Assembly: GCA_002943765.1 (NCBI GenBank)
Contig: PQWQ01000008.1
Location: 806,001 to 870,000, forward strand
DNA from: Psoroptes ovis
Taxonomy: Eukaryota; Arthropoda; Arachnida; Sarcoptiformes; Psoroptidae
Direction: 5' to 3'
Length of the DNA: 64,000 bases
Shown here: positions 24,901 to 37,752 of the stretch, piece after piece
How the letters are laid out: the number at the start of each line of letters is the position of its first letter
How positions within the stretch are numbered: position 1 is the first letter of the stretch
Notes under the pieces: model-generated
What the model was told of the DNA's origin: nothing
Seen by the model: the letters and a program-made list of their open reading frames with translations, nothing else
Databases searched by the model: none
Program-made: the position numbers and the translations under genes

Positions 24901-27900
24901 CAATGAACACATCCGCAAACAATAATGATATCATTGATGATACAAACACTAACAATGTAAATAATACCAATATTAATGATGATAACACAAATAATCAATC
25001 ATCAAACAATGATGATCATCAATGTGCTTCATCAGCAACAACAACAACACTGATGGCTAACATTGATAATGAATTTGCCAACCAAACAGATAATAATAAA
25101 AGTGATGATAATTCTATTCATATAAATGATGATATTGCTCAAACACAACAGACACAACAACAACAACAACAACAAAAAACGCCCCAAAATTGTACTTCCA
25201 TAACCGCCGATAACGATGATGATTCCGGTACTGATATTATTAATGTTGTATCATCAGTCAACAATAATAAAGATGATTCTCAATTAAACAATTCACAAGC
25301 TACAAGTAACACGGATACAAATAGTAGTGCTAAAGTATTGGAAAATGTAGCAAATGATAACAATTGTGATAATTCTACTGAAAAAGGTTCGATTTTTATT
25401 GATTAATTTTCAAAAATTTTTAATCATTTCTCATTGATTACAGTGAATGATAATGGTGATAATGCTGCAGCAACAACAATAATCACTGATAAATGTAGTT
25501 CATCAGCTGCAGACGATAATAGTGATATACAACGACACGAACAGCATCAATCATCAACCACACCGACACCATCATCGGCTACGAATGATGTTGAAGATTG
25601 GAAACCGGTTCGATCGAAAAAAAATAAATCACGTGCCAATAAATTGTTGAATGATCATAATTCAAAATTATTGAATCGTTCAACAATGACAACAACCACA
25701 CTTTTAACCAGTAATAATAATAATAATAATTCAATTAATACATCATCAACATCAACAATTGCAGCCAAAGATGATTTGACATTTACGCTTGATGATGATA
25801 ATCATCATCAGAATTTAAATTCAAATAATTTAAATGATTATGATGATGATGATTATTATTATGATGAAATTAGTGATCAAGATGTGAAAAAAATTATTGT
25901 ATTTGCACAAAATAATCGTAAACATAATAATAATAAATCGAATTCATCGGCAACAATCAATGATCGTACTGGTGATTGGCAAACACGTGTAAAAACTACA
26001 CAAGAATTGGCAAAAATTATTGATGATGGTCTATTTTATTATGAACAAAGTTTATCGAATAACAAGTCTTTATCGTCGAATAATTATAGTGATAATAGTA
26101 ATAACAATGCTAATAATAAACAACACAAAACGCTGGGTTATATATCACGTGAAGATTTTGAAATGATATCATCAGCAAATAATGCATCAGGATTATCGAG
26201 TGGTAAAGAAAAAATTGAATATCCAACACCTCCACCGCCTCCGCCACCATCAGCATTTAATAATGATATTAAATCGGATACAATATTCGCTGATAATAAT
26301 AGATTAGATAGTGATGATGATAAAAAATTGCGTGAAAAATCCCCTAATACACGCTTCTATCTAGCACCAGATCCGCCCAATGAACAGTTGATACCGGCTG
26401 ATGCACCACGTAAACAGAAAACAAAACATCTCAGTAATCCACCAATCGAATCTCATGTTGGTTGGTTATTAGATGTTTCTAATGAAAATGCAAATGATTC
26501 GCATAGCAATGATACTGATAAACATAATGAGCACATGGTATCAATAAATGATGATGGTTGTAGTGATAATAAAATTATGAATTTAAACAATGCACAGACA
26601 ATACCATCATCAACAGGGGCAGCAGCAGCGACCACCACCATATCTATGTCATCATTATCATCACATCCATCATCAACAACATCAGCAACTAGTCTTGGTT
26701 CTACACCACCATCACAACGATCATCACTGCCAAAGTATGCACATTCATTGTATACATTGTTGAATCAAAATGGATTTCAACATTATGTCTACCATAATTA
26801 TAAATCTAAATGTATTAAAGAACGTAAACAATTGGGTGAGTTGATTATCTAGTTTTAATTTGTATTTACCTTGATTTAATTTTCTGTATTCATTCAACAA
26901 AAACCAAATCAGGTATTGGACAAAGTCAAATGATGTTTTCATTGTTTCGTTTTTGGTCATTTTTCTTGCGTGATTATTTTAATCGTTCAATGTATAATGA
27001 ATTTCGTCGATTGGCCAATGAAGATGCATCACATGGTTTCCGTTATGGTCTTGAATGTTTATTTCGTTTTTATTCATATGGTTTAGAGAAAAATTTCCGC
27101 ATGGATTTGTTTAACGATTTTCAACGTGAAACATTGAAAGATCTTAATGCTGGTAAGTAATGAATCCATTAATTATTGATCTAATCGATCATTGATCATT
27201 GATTTGTATTCATCCAATCTTGAAACCAAGTTTTTCAAAGTAATGAACTTTAGTGCTTTGAAATGTAAATATTTTTTGGATGAAAAATTATCATTTAGAG
27301 CTTATTTAAATTCAATCTATGACCATATATTTTTTATATTTACAATGTCAATGGTTGGCCGCAATTTGCTCACATTTTTTTTCTCTGTTTTTTCAAATTC
27401 AACTAATTTTAGGTGAATTGTACGGGTTGGAAAAATTTTGGGCATTCCGTAAATATTATAAAAATTGGTCATCGATCGTATCACATGTGGATACATTCCT
27501 ATTGAAAAAAATTGATCAATACAAAACTGCTAATGATTTTCGATTAGATGTAAGATTAAGATTGCTCAAAATTTGATTCAATTTAAATTAATTTTTTGAT
27601 TCAATCTTTATTTCAGGCCGAAACCATTGCACAAAATGATTTAAGAAATCATCGAAAACGTGAAGAATATTTGAAGAATTTTCATCGACAACAGCAGCTG
27701 CAGCAGCAACAACAGCATGTTGACCATCATCATCAGCAGCAGCAATCACCAAATTTAATGAATAAAAAAAAGACTGAAAATATTGTTGCCGGTAACGGTG
27801 GTAATGGTGGTGGTCACAGCAATCAAAATAAATCAAATAGAAGACAACAACAACAGCAATCAACGATTGGTGATGATAAAAATAATGGCAACAACAAACA

Positions 27901-28307
27901 TTATCATCATCATCATCATCATAGGTTTGATTTGTTGATTTAAATTAATTGATTGATTAATTAACTCATTTGATTTACAATCGAATATTTTTAGGTCGAA
28001 AAATTCGAACAATAATTCGAATAACAAATCTTCTACGATGAAAGATAAACAAACGAAGCAACAACAGCCGCAACAATCGAATAGCAATAAATCTGTCCAG
28101 TCATCAAACGCAAATAATCAACCTTCCGAAATGGCTACAAATGTATCGACATCAACACCGGCTCCAACATCATTCGCAGCTATCGTTGCATCGAAGCCAA
28201 AAAAATTGAATGAACAACCACAACAACCAGCGCCACCACAGCCACAATCATCATCATCACCGGCAGCAGCAGCATCGGCAAATGATACATCTGCAAATGG
28301 AAAATGA
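18995..28307 (+). CDS. LARP1: La-related protein 1 (LARP1), eleven coding exons
   Basis: RNA-binding protein that in animals binds the cap and 5'TOP sequence of ribosomal-protein mRNAs under mTORC1 control, in the cytoplasm. Exons: 18995-19715, 21930-22243, 22308-22358, 22430-22847, 23061-24712, 24801-25386, 25444-26835, 26913-27152, 27413-27549, 27617-27924, 27995-28307. All introns are GT-AG and phases match; total 2043 aa, about twice human LARP1 (roughly 1,100), the excess being Asn/Ser/Thr/Gln/Asp/His runs. Seen: DWPSLNE in the 51-bp exon 3; a La motif at about residues 965-1050 (IEYYFSEENLQRDFFLRRKM); an Arg/Gly-rich patch just upstream; the ESHVGWLLD block; and a DM15 region at about 1677-1810 across exons 7-9 (GIGQSQMMFSLFRFWSFFLR, RYGLECLFRFYSYGLEKNFR, LYGLEKFWAF). 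The start is the first ATG in this frame; earlier in-frame codons lack ATG. Exon 10 is Gln/His-rich and exon 11 Gln/Pro/Ala-rich. The weakest donors follow exons 4, 6 and 10. Confidence 0.95.
19935..20013. mobile_element. Mariner-like micro-hairpin (in LARP1 intron 1)
   Basis: Left end ATTGTCCGAAAAGTTTT, right end AAAACTTTTCGAACGACC. The arms have diverged by one or two bases, so this is an older copy. Confidence 0.6.
20486..20587 (+). other. Short frame with signal-peptide-like start, possible nested exon
   Basis: A 33-codon frame beginning MNNLWRQLPIFLSFLLTN looks like a secretory signal peptide, and a good donor (GTAAGC) lies inside it after codon 22 (20552). It sits on the sense strand inside LARP1 intron 1. 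It could be the first exon of a nested gene or chance; no second exon was identified. Confidence 0.2.
21236..21315. mobile_element. Mariner-like micro-hairpin with TA flanks
   Basis: 80 bp. Ends TTAGGTTGTCCGAAAAGTTC and its reverse complement, with TA on both sides (21234-21235, 21316-21317). The middle, with GCTTAATCAATAGAGT, is shared with 50577-50656 and, inverted, with 43369-43448. Confidence 0.85.
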
Positions 28308-28985
28308 ATGGAATTTTATTGAAAAAATTGAAGAATTTTAAATTAAATTGAATTTATTACATATTTATCATTGAATATTTAATATTGTCCAATTATTATC
28401 ATCATCAAAGACATTTATGATCACATTACGTCCGATATTCATATGTCTTTTGTATTTTATATATGATGAATGAGAATCAAAAACAGAGTTCAACATTTGT
28501 GTATTGTTCATATTATGAAAATTTAATGATTTTCACCTTACAAATGCCTTAAACATACATATATTTATATGGATAATGATTTGTTGTTTAGCATGTGTTT
28601 GTTTGTTTTTCATTCATTCAAACACGTGTTCATCTAGAGTTTGCACGTGCTTCGAAAATGGAAGAAAAAATTTCATCTTTTGCTCACCATTTCTTTTATA
28701 ATTAATGTTTTTTTTTTTTTTTTTTTGCTTTCAAAGAATCTATATGAATATGTCTAATAATGATATCAATTATAAGATTATAACTATTTATGAAAATTTT
28801 TATCCAAACCAACAACAAAAAACACCCACAAAACAAACAGTGGAAACAACAACAACAACAAACGCAGAAACACGTGTGCAAATTTTCAGAATTTTAATTT
28901 CAATTTCAATTTTTTTTTGAAAAATTTAAAATTTTACCCTTTTCAATATTTGAATCATTATTATTTCAATTATTCAATAATTATT

Positions 28986-29016
<31 letters not shown>

Positions 29017-29034
29017 TTGTCTCATTATATATTA

Positions 29035-29058
29035 CTCTCTCTCTCTCTCTCTCTCTCT
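29035..29058. repeat. (CT)n microsatellite
   Basis: Twelve uninterrupted CT units. Confidence 0.9.
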
Positions 29059-31322
29059 TTTATTATTATTATTATTATTTGAAAAATTACAAATTTATAA
29101 TGATTATCATTCAAATACTATTACAATTACCCACATATATTTTTTTCAATTTTCATTATTTTTTTTTTTTTTTAATTTTCAATTTTAAATATTGTAATAT
29201 TATCAATTATTATATATTAAGGGTGGTAATGATAATCATATAAGCATCCATGACCTTACTCAGACATACACACACACAGTTAAAATACTGAAAAATAAAC
29301 CAACAAACATATAAAACACACACATCGCTTGTGCATTTGATGCTTTTGTAATTCAATCAATCAAACACCACATATATTTTCGATTTTTAAAAATAACGAT
29401 TACAATTAGATTATCTAGTTACAGATATATATATATAAATGCCAGAGGGGTAGTAATAAGGAAAAGTTCTTGTTTTTTATTAATTAATTGATTAATTAAT
29501 TAATTAATTAATCCATTTTTTAATTGATCAAAATTTGAATCAATCAAATTGTCTTCTCATTATCATCTTATATGTGGTGTCTTCCATACAAAAATTTGAT
29601 GATCAAAAGGTTCAGTCATTCAACCATAATCATACACATCAAAACAAACACTGATTGTATTCATCATTCACAGACACTTGCAACACCCCTTAACCCTTTC
29701 AAAAGCTCAAAGATTTAAATTCAATTTACTAAAAAAATCAATCAATGGCCATTTCATGGATACATTCATCTCCAAGCCCAAATACACTTATCAAACACAC
29801 ACGTACACGTACAAACAGGTGCCTTTAATTTTTTTTTTTTTTTTTTGAAAATTAATTTCAATGACTTTCTCAATATGATGAATGCATCAATCATCATATA
29901 TCACACAAGTTCGACCGACACACCCATAAAACCAACCAACCACCCACCCACGCATATACACACAGATGATTAATTGTTTATATATATTTGTTTTTGAAGA
30001 AAAAAAAATTGTGATTTATAAACAAAAAATTTTTAAAAAAATTAAAAAAAAAATATTTTCTCATTTTTCATCATTGAAATGAAAGTGCATTAATAGTCAA
30101 TATTATTATTATTAACCCTTTCAGGCTTTAATATTTGCACCTTTTACATTTTAATTACTAATCAATCAATGCATCTTATTAATACGCTTTTTGCTGGTGC
30201 ATTAATCTCACCTATGACAGCAACAACAACAATAATCACACATCTTCAACTCTGACCTTTCAAATCCTATCTCACATTTTAGCAACCCCGAAACGCTGAA
30301 TTCGTCAGAACATGGGGTCAACACTTGTGTTTTGAACCCATTTTTGGGTTGCCCCGGGTTGATTTTGATTGAATGAAAATTTCAATAAAATTTCTAGCCA
30401 AACACACCCATATATCACACATACACGCATTGATTGCGACCAAATCGCAATCAAATTTTCTCTTCTACAATTTTCATTAGCGACCAATTGTCAAATGGTA
30501 ACACAAGAATTTTATTATTTTATCAAATCAAATTAAACAAATTTTATAAAAAAAAAATACTGCTACAAATTCGATTGATTCCAAAAATTTTGTTAATTAA
30601 TTCTTTTCTTTTTTTTCTTATCTTATTCGATTACTTTTCATTTCTATTCTATTTTTTGCTTAACCCTTTATTTCTTTTTTTTTGAAAAACATGAAAAAAA
30701 ATTTTAATTATTTTTCTAATTAATTTTTCTTCTTTTTTTTTGTTGTTGTTAATTAATCCATAAAAAAAATTGATTGATTGAAAAATTTTAATAAAAATTC
30801 AATATTTTGATTGTAATTAAACAAATGAACGGATAATGATTAATTTCAATCAATCAATCGATGATCACTGAATCTTTGTTGTTACTTCCATAATCAAAAA
30901 AATCATTGAAAGCCTTATAAAAATACACTGTGGAAACACATTTAAATTTAAATTTTTATAAATTTACATAATTTACGTTTACACCAACACAAACACATCA
31001 ATATGATTGAACAAAATCAATACATTTTTACCTTTTTTTTTTTTTTTTTTTGAATAATAATAACCCTTTTATGTTTTACATAATAATGCACACATGATTT
31101 ATGGATGATTCAATTATCTTAGCAATTTTATGATAATTATCCTGGTAATACAATTACAATTAATAGCGATGATAACACTAATAATAATAATTTGATTAGT
31201 TTTATAGCCATTTCAATCCTTTTCATTTTGAAATATACGAAAAAATTTAGTGTTTAGTGATCAAAGGGTTAGCTAATTACAGCAATAATTCGATTCACAA
31301 TAATTCGATTAATGATAATCAA

Positions 31323-31403
31323 TTAGCTTGTCCCATAAATTCTTGTCGTTTTTCGAATGAAAAAAGAATTTAAAAAACGGCAAGAACTTATGGGACAATC
31401 TAA
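31323..31403. mobile_element. Mariner-like micro-hairpin, TTGCCG/CGGCAA subfamily
   Basis: 81 bp. Left arm has CTTGTCCCATAAATTCTTG, right arm CGGCAAGAACTTATGGGACA. TA follows the right end; the left flank is AA. Confidence 0.8.
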
Positions 31404-32892
31404 TATATTACAAACATGTAAACATTTTAAGCAAATCTATACATTTATGAATGGATAATCGATGAAATGATTTGAAAATAAACACAAAACAAAGCAACAA
31501 AAAACAAAAAATAATCAAAAACATTTATAATTATTATTACATCAATTCTCATAATTACAATCTTTATTATTAATTAATTGATTGATTAATTAATCGTTGA
31601 AAATATTATCAAATTTTACTCTTCATTTTTATATAATTGAGAAAATATTTGTCTCTAAACGTCTCTATTTTTTTTGTGAAATTTTAATTTTTCAAATTTT
31701 TTCTGCCAGAAAAAAAATTAAAAAAAAATTTAAAACTAAAATTCATCTTTGTTGTCCTTAAATCACTTTGGTCCCAAGGGTCTTAGTCATAACCCGCTTA
31801 CGAATTGAATTTGGATGAAATTCCGATCCTGGAAAAACACTTTCATACCTGTAAATCGATTTTCAATCAATTTCGGATTTTTTGAATATCTCGAAATTCA
31901 AAAGATTTTCAAGTGTTTATTCATCGATCGAAATTGTCAATTCATCATTGGATTTGTTTGTTTCATTTAAATTTCATTTTTAATTTTCAATCATTTTACA
32001 AGGTGTATAGCCCTTGTTTATGGCGTTAAATATCGTTACAATTGCTTAGCCGATACGACGGTAATCTTCAATTCGATGTTTACATTATGAGCGTTTTGAT
32101 TTTTTGTATCGTATGATTCGCCACATGTCACTCGAATATCATCGAAATCTTGTCAAAAATTCTTTAATTTGAATCAAGAATGTGAGTCAAAGAATTCCTG
32201 ATTCATTTCTTGAATTGCGCTGATTCATTTCAATTCACTAATTAAATATCAGGTACAAGATACAATCGATTCCCTGGGCAATTCATCGATGATCAATGGT
32301 TTCTTTTACTTTGGATTTTTTTATATCGAATAAATCCCAGATGTTTCAGGTGTCGTAAAGCTTGTCAGTGTGTGTGTGTGTGTATGTGAGTGCATGTGTT
32401 CATTATTTTGAAAATGATTTTTTTTTTTTTTTTTTTTTGAAAATTCTGAAATTTCTAAGAATATTTCAGCGTCTTTGTATCTTTCATTCAAATTCAAATT
32501 TGATTCTCAAATTTGAATTCTTAATTCAATTCAAGAATTTCGGATCCATTTGAATTCTTCATTGGAATCCATTCAAATCAAGAATTCAAGTCAAGAATTT
32601 CGAATTCGAAATTCTGAATTGAAAATTCAAGAATTCAAATTCAATCGATTGATTGATTCGTATTTTGAATTTTGAATTCAAAGAAGAAGAATTCAAATGA
32701 GTAAATAATAACATCATTGAATAGTGCATTAGTGAATCAATTTCATTCAATGATTTTCTTTCATTCAATGATTTTTCTAATTGAAATCTTCTCAATGAAA
32801 TTCTTTGAATTTTTTTTTTTTTTTTTTATTTGAAGAAATTCTCAATTCAAAGTGCATACTGAAATGTGTTTATTATGATTTTTTTTTTCATT

Positions 32893-32974
32893 TTGGCTAT
32901 GTCCGAAAAGTTCTGTTCAGTATTATCAATGGAAATCTTGATTGAAAATCCGCAAAAACTTTTCGGACAACCCG
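32893..32974. mobile_element. Mariner-like micro-hairpin
   Basis: Left arm TGTCCGAAAAGTTCTG, right arm AAAAACTTTTCGGACAACC. The outer bases of the left arm are decayed. Confidence 0.7.
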
Positions 32975-33392
32975 AAATTGTTCAAAATTCTTTTCAATCA
33001 ATTCCTGGCATTTCAATTCTCGTATTTCACAAGAATTCAAAATTAAACACCTTGGACCATACACAAAGACAGACAAAAATCGATTTCAAAGAAATTTCTT
33101 CGGCCCTATTCTCTAGCCCCCTTTGGGTTCATTTCAAAAGGATGAATTTAATTCAAATTCTTGCGATTCTTGGCAATTCTTCAATTCCGAATCATATCAA
33201 ACATCGACGACGATCACAGAATATTCATTGACTCTTTCAAAATCATTTTTGATTATTTGCTTCGAAAGGATTAACTTTGATTGCTGCTTATTATCATTAT
33301 AATTGCATTTTCCTAAACCCCTGCCCTCATCCTCCCCCGCAATCAATTTTTCAATGGCCCGATGTGATTAAATTCTGTGTTTGTTGGTCTCA

Positions 33393-33517
33393 TTAAATAA
33401 GTGTACTACTCGACAGGCGCCAATCGAGCACCATGTATCACCAACCATTGAAAGCACTACCATATGGGCTGGTTAATGCTTGTGTTTACCGAATGATTAA
33501 AGTGTCGAAAGGATTAA
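33393..33517. mobile_element. PiggyBac-like short element with TTAA at both ends
   Basis: TTAA stands at 33393-33396 and 33514-33517. The left end has ACTCGACAGGCGCC and the right end GTGTCGAAAGGA before TTAA. Same family as 50377-50495, with a moderately decayed right arm. Confidence 0.5.
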
Positions 33518-33845
33518 TTTCGTGATTATTTCGCCATTCAAAGATTGTTTCTAAAGTTCACATTGGAACTTTTCATTTCTTTGATAATTTTTCGGATTCG
33601 ATTAATTTTCGAATGGAATTTTTTTTCGGGTCCAAAATTTTTCAATTCGGAATTATTTGGGACCCAAAATTCAAAGAGTTCCCAGAGTCCCAGAATTTCA
33701 CTCTATTTGTAAATGTAATTATTATTAGTATTCATTAATTATAAACTTTTCCCGATCTTTGATCAAATATAAACTCTTTTGATATTATATATCAAATGTA
33801 AATGTTCTCTCTGGAAGATATATTTCCAATTTTTTTCGATTTGAG

Positions 33846-33927
33846 TCTTTGCACTCGACAGGCGCCCGAATGGCTCCAATGAATCATTGATTATTTTGAA
33901 ATTTTCAAAGGGTTATCGAGTGTAAAG
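33846..33927. mobile_element. PiggyBac-like short element, decayed
   Basis: Left TCTTTGCACTCGACAGGCGC, right TTATCGAGTGTAAAGTG, in inverted relation. No TTAA is retained. Confidence 0.45.
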
Positions 33928-34083
33928 TGTAAGTATTTTCGATTGATATATTTGTTCTCGAATTGTTTTTTATTAGTCCACAAGAAAATAAATAAACGAA
34001 AAAAATATAATTGAAAATGAAGCAAAAACTTGTGATCAAGTTCTCATATGAAGAATAATAAGTTGCAAAAGTTTGCAATCGGA

Positions 34084-34161
34084 ATTTGTCCCGAAAATTT
34101 TTGACGGTTTTTCAATGGGGCTTCCCATTGATTTTCCCGACAAAACTTTTCGGACAACCCC
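34084..34161. mobile_element. Mariner-like micro-hairpin
   Basis: Left arm TTTGTCCCGAAAATTTTTGA, right arm CAAAACTTTTCGGACAACCC. The middle includes an inner inverted pair AATGGGGCTTCCCATT. Confidence 0.7.
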
Positions 34162-35354
34162 AAGCAAATATTTTTTCGAGATAAAAAATATGCCAGAATC
34201 AGCAAAAAAATACAAATAAATATTAAATACAAATACACACACGGAAAAATTCAATTTCAATTGATAAAAATGATGGCAAAAAACAATGTTTTGTTCAATG
34301 ATTAAATACGCCAAGATAATCGAACAAAGTATTATCATTTCAATATCATTTAATCAATTGGCGTCTTTGCACTCGGCAGGCCCCCATAGGGCACCATGAT
34401 TACAATTTAAATGATCAGCCATTTTCAACTGTTGTTGAATGAATTGTTGTTTTTCCGTTTGTTTTTGCATTCATTTCTTTCGGTACCACATGGTATATTG
34501 GCGAATGATGATGATAAATGATCTATGGATAGTTATGGATGTCCATAATGTCCATAAAAACAATTTTGGTTTGGATCAATTTAATTTGATCAATTTTTTC
34601 TTCGTAATTTAATCAATGTTTGAAGAAATGAACCTTTCAAACCTTGTGTGTTTTGGTCGTAAAATTCATGATATGAACCCTATGAACAACCTCATGAATC
34701 ACCAATAACACAATGATTCGAAATTAATTCATGTTTTCATAAATAATGTTTTCTTATCATTTTCGTACATTTGTTCGTATTTATTAGGTCTCGAAAGGTA
34801 CCGAAAGTATTAAATACAATAAATTTGCATTTGCACAAATTTGCCGAATTCATTGAATATTCGTTTGTGTGTTATTCAATGTTTTATTTAGGGTTGGTTT
34901 ATTCGAGGTCAAAAATGTTTCATAATATAATTATATAACGATACGAATCATATAATTCGAATGAAATTTTTTTTTTGGTTGAATCATAATAAATCGTATG
35001 TGTATTTATTTATATACGATACATAAATAAATAAGTTTTTCATTTGTGTGTGTGTGTAATAAGTTTTATTTGTAATAACATTTATTATTATTATTATTCA
35101 GTTGTTATTTTGTTTTGTTGTGTTTTGTGTGTGAATTCAAATTAATAATTTGTTTTTAACATTGTAATAGGAATAATTGAAATTGAATTGAAATTGGAAT
35201 TACGAATTAGTAGATTGGGATTGTTTGGAATTGCTTGGACACCATCAGCCATACATTAATATCTTTGGTCCATTAATTTTATTTCGAAAAGGTCCCAAGA
35301 GACCCGAATAGTTTTGTATTTCTTTGTATTTTCTGTGTTTTCAACTAAATAGAA

Positions 35355-37105
35355 ATGATTGAAAAATATGCGAGCATCAACAGCCAGCCAATGACCACCA
35401 CTAACAATGATTATTATCATCGTTTAGTACTGAGTTTGACATCATTACGTATTCAATATGAACACCAGAAGCGATCGGTATGGTCATCGTCGTCCTCTTC
35501 CTCGTCGTCCACTGCATCGCTTGTAACTAAAATCAATGATAATAATGCCATTAATAATGATAATTATAATAATGATTTTGAAAATAATGATAATTATTGG
35601 TTTCAAGTCCTAGAATTATGTGAACAATCAAATCCATCACATTTTCAGCTGGAATTTCCATCAACAATATTTAAAAATTTTGATTATATTGATTCTGGTA
35701 CATATAGTCATGTGATAAAAGCTATTGATGTTGAACACGGTAATCAACCGATTGTGTTTAAGGTTTGTGTTTTTTGGAAATTTCCTTAAATGAATTTCGA
35801 TTGATCCGCGACCATTTTGGCCATTTCGACCAACTAACATATTGAATTTCTTGATCTGTCCTCTTGATCGATCCTCACTTCAATCTTCATGAACCCTTTG
35901 AATCAAACCCTTTGAATCCTCAATTTTCATAGATATTTCTTAATTGGAATTTAATAAATCATTTTCAGATAATCAAAGTGGTACAAAAAATAACCCTACA
36001 ACAACTGAATCAACTATCATTCAATGGTTTTGAACAATATTCAGATGTATATCAAGAAATAATGATAACGAAAACATTATCAAATTTACATCGAATACAA
36101 TATGACCAAGATGGTTATGAATATCGTACACATTGTTTTCCACGAATATACCGTATAAAAATTGTACACGGTGAAATACCGAATTATTTCTTGGTTAAAA
36201 AATACAATGACAGCCCGGCGAATCCTGATCGAATCAAACCAATTGAACGTTTCGAGGAATTACATGGTGTACCACGTGAACATTTGATTATCGTGATGAA
36301 ATATTATGGTGAATCATTGTGGCATTTGTTTAAGAAATTTCAACCATATAACAGCAATGAAATCATCATTGATAATCAACAAACATTGATCGGTTTGAAT
36401 CCATCACAGCTATTATCCATTTGTTATCAAGTAACCCTTTCGCTATGTGTCGCTGAATGCCTTTATCAATTTGAACATCGTGATCTTCATGTTTGTAATG
36501 TGCTGATTAAAAGGACTAAAAAACAATCCATAGAATTCATCATACGTTCAATCCGGTATAATGTCAAAAGTTTCGGTGTCAAAGTATGTTTGATTGATGC
36601 AACATTTTCACGTATTTGCCTTAATGCCGGTACCCGAGATGAACGTGTTTATTTCACTGATCTTACTAATCGCCTGAAGGCTACCGCTCAACAATCACAA
36701 CCAATCAAAGATGGACAAGAAGAAGCATATAAGCTTATGTATGATCGTGTGATTGATAAATGGTCGGATTGGTATCCAGAAACCAATATTTATTGGTTGA
36801 AATATTTTTATAATGAATGTTATAATTCGAAAGCATTTCGAACACCATTCGTTATGATGAACAGCGATGATAATGGCATTAATGATGATAATGATCAACC
36901 ATATTATCAACAAATTGATCAACAACAATTGCATCAATATCAATCGATGAAAAAACAATTGAAAAATTTAATGAGCCAAATAATGAAATTTAAAACATTG
37001 AAATCGTTTATTGATACAATATTTCAACAACAGCCACAGCTGCAGCAATCGTCTACCGCCGCTGCTACCACTGCTGCCCATACAACAACCATAAATATGA
37101 ATTAA
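35355..37105 (+). CDS. haspin: Haspin-like protein kinase, two exons
   Basis: Atypical nuclear kinase that in animals phosphorylates histone H3 on Thr3 at mitosis and recruits the chromosomal passenger complex. Exons 35355-35762 and 35969-37105, GT-AG intron of 206 bp in phase 0, 514 aa. Seen: a Ser/Asn-rich N-terminus; glycine-loop equivalent DSGTYSHVIKA (near residue 110); the VAIK lysine in VFKIIKV, coded across the splice junction; YQEIMITKTL for helix C; hinge IVMKYYGESLWHLF; catalytic HRDLHVCNVL with Asp near 308; and LIDATFSRI with Asp near 346, where haspins carry a DYT-like motif in place of DFG. A C-terminal WSDWYPETNIYWLKYF segment matches the haspin-specific end. The tail is Gln/Thr/Ala-rich. 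An AATAAA follows the stop. Confidence 0.93.
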
Positions 37106-37138
37106 TTTCAATGTATTAATTGATTTAATTGATTATAA

Positions 37139-37144
37139 AATAAA
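37139..37144 (+). terminator. Polyadenylation signal of the haspin gene
   Basis: AATAAA 33 bp after the TAA stop at 37105, in an AT-rich context. The very short 3'UTR it implies is normal for compact genomes. Confidence 0.6.
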
Positions 37145-37226
37145 GAAAATTGAAGACAATTTCTGTCAAGTTCAACTATATGACTATGTTTATTAAACAT
37201 GCGTGTCTTGATGCTTATCTCTGGTG

Positions 37227-37262
37227 TATATAAACGCTGCGCTTGTTGTATTTAGCTCAGTT
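37227..37262 (+). promoter_or_regulatory. Orphan core promoter: TATA box plus initiator
   Basis: TATATAAA at 37227-37234 is followed by an arthropod-type initiator TCAGTT at 37257-37262. The presumed +1 A (37259) is 30 bp from the TATAAA start, the canonical spacing, and the stretch between is GC-richer (CGCTGCGC). No coding gene follows; the transcript, if any, could be noncoding or transposon-derived. Confidence 0.4.
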
Positions 37263-37265
37263 GAT

Positions 37266-37305
37266 GTTTACTATTGTCAAATAATGATTTTGTGACAATA
37301 GTAAC
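37266..37305. repeat. Short inverted repeat just after the TATA/initiator
   Basis: GTTTACTATTGTCA (37266-37279) pairs with TGACAATAGTAAC (37293-37305) around a 13-base loop. It begins about 7 bases after the predicted start site, so it would lie at the very 5' end of the transcript. Confidence 0.6.
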
Positions 37306-37674
37306 AATTTCTTTCCACAAATTGATTCAAATGCAGCGCCATTTTCGAAAGATTTTGTCAAATTCACATGTTCATAGGTCATAATTGCTTAATACCATCA
37401 TCAAATGTTTGATTAGTGTGTTTAAATGTGTTTAATATCATGGTGCTGAGATTTATTTTGTGTTATTTCTCAATAATTTTCAATAAAATTCAGTAAAATT
37501 CAATAATTTGATTCTTATAAATTACTTCAACAACAAATCAGTTTCATAATGGCCATCCACAAACTCAACTAGGTCATATTATCAAATGATTTAAAATCGT
37601 TTCGGATCAGATTTGCACCAGATTTTTTTTTCAACACTAACAATCAGTCATTTTGTTGTCATACAAACAAATTT

Positions 37675-37752
37675 TGGTTGTCCGAAAAGTTTGTTCGGAT
37701 TTCAATGTAAAAAACCTCATTGAAAATCGCGACTGAACTTTTCGGACAGACG
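37675..37752. mobile_element. Mariner-like micro-hairpin
   Basis: Left arm GGTTGTCCGAAAAGTTTG, right arm GAACTTTTCGGACAG. The right outer end is decayed. Confidence 0.7.

Larger units (their letters stand above)
28308..35354. other. LARP1 3'UTR and LARP1-haspin intergenic region
   Basis: The first kilobase is probably 3'UTR; an AATAAA lies at 29295-29300, but closer signals cannot be excluded. The rest is AT-rich with a CT microsatellite (29035-29058), TTAA-type simple sequence (29478-29515), several poly(T)-GAAA tracts, mariner-like hairpins (31323, 32893, 34084) and piggyBac-like repeats (33393, 33846, and a fragment at about 34365-34400). No gene seen. Confidence 0.55.
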
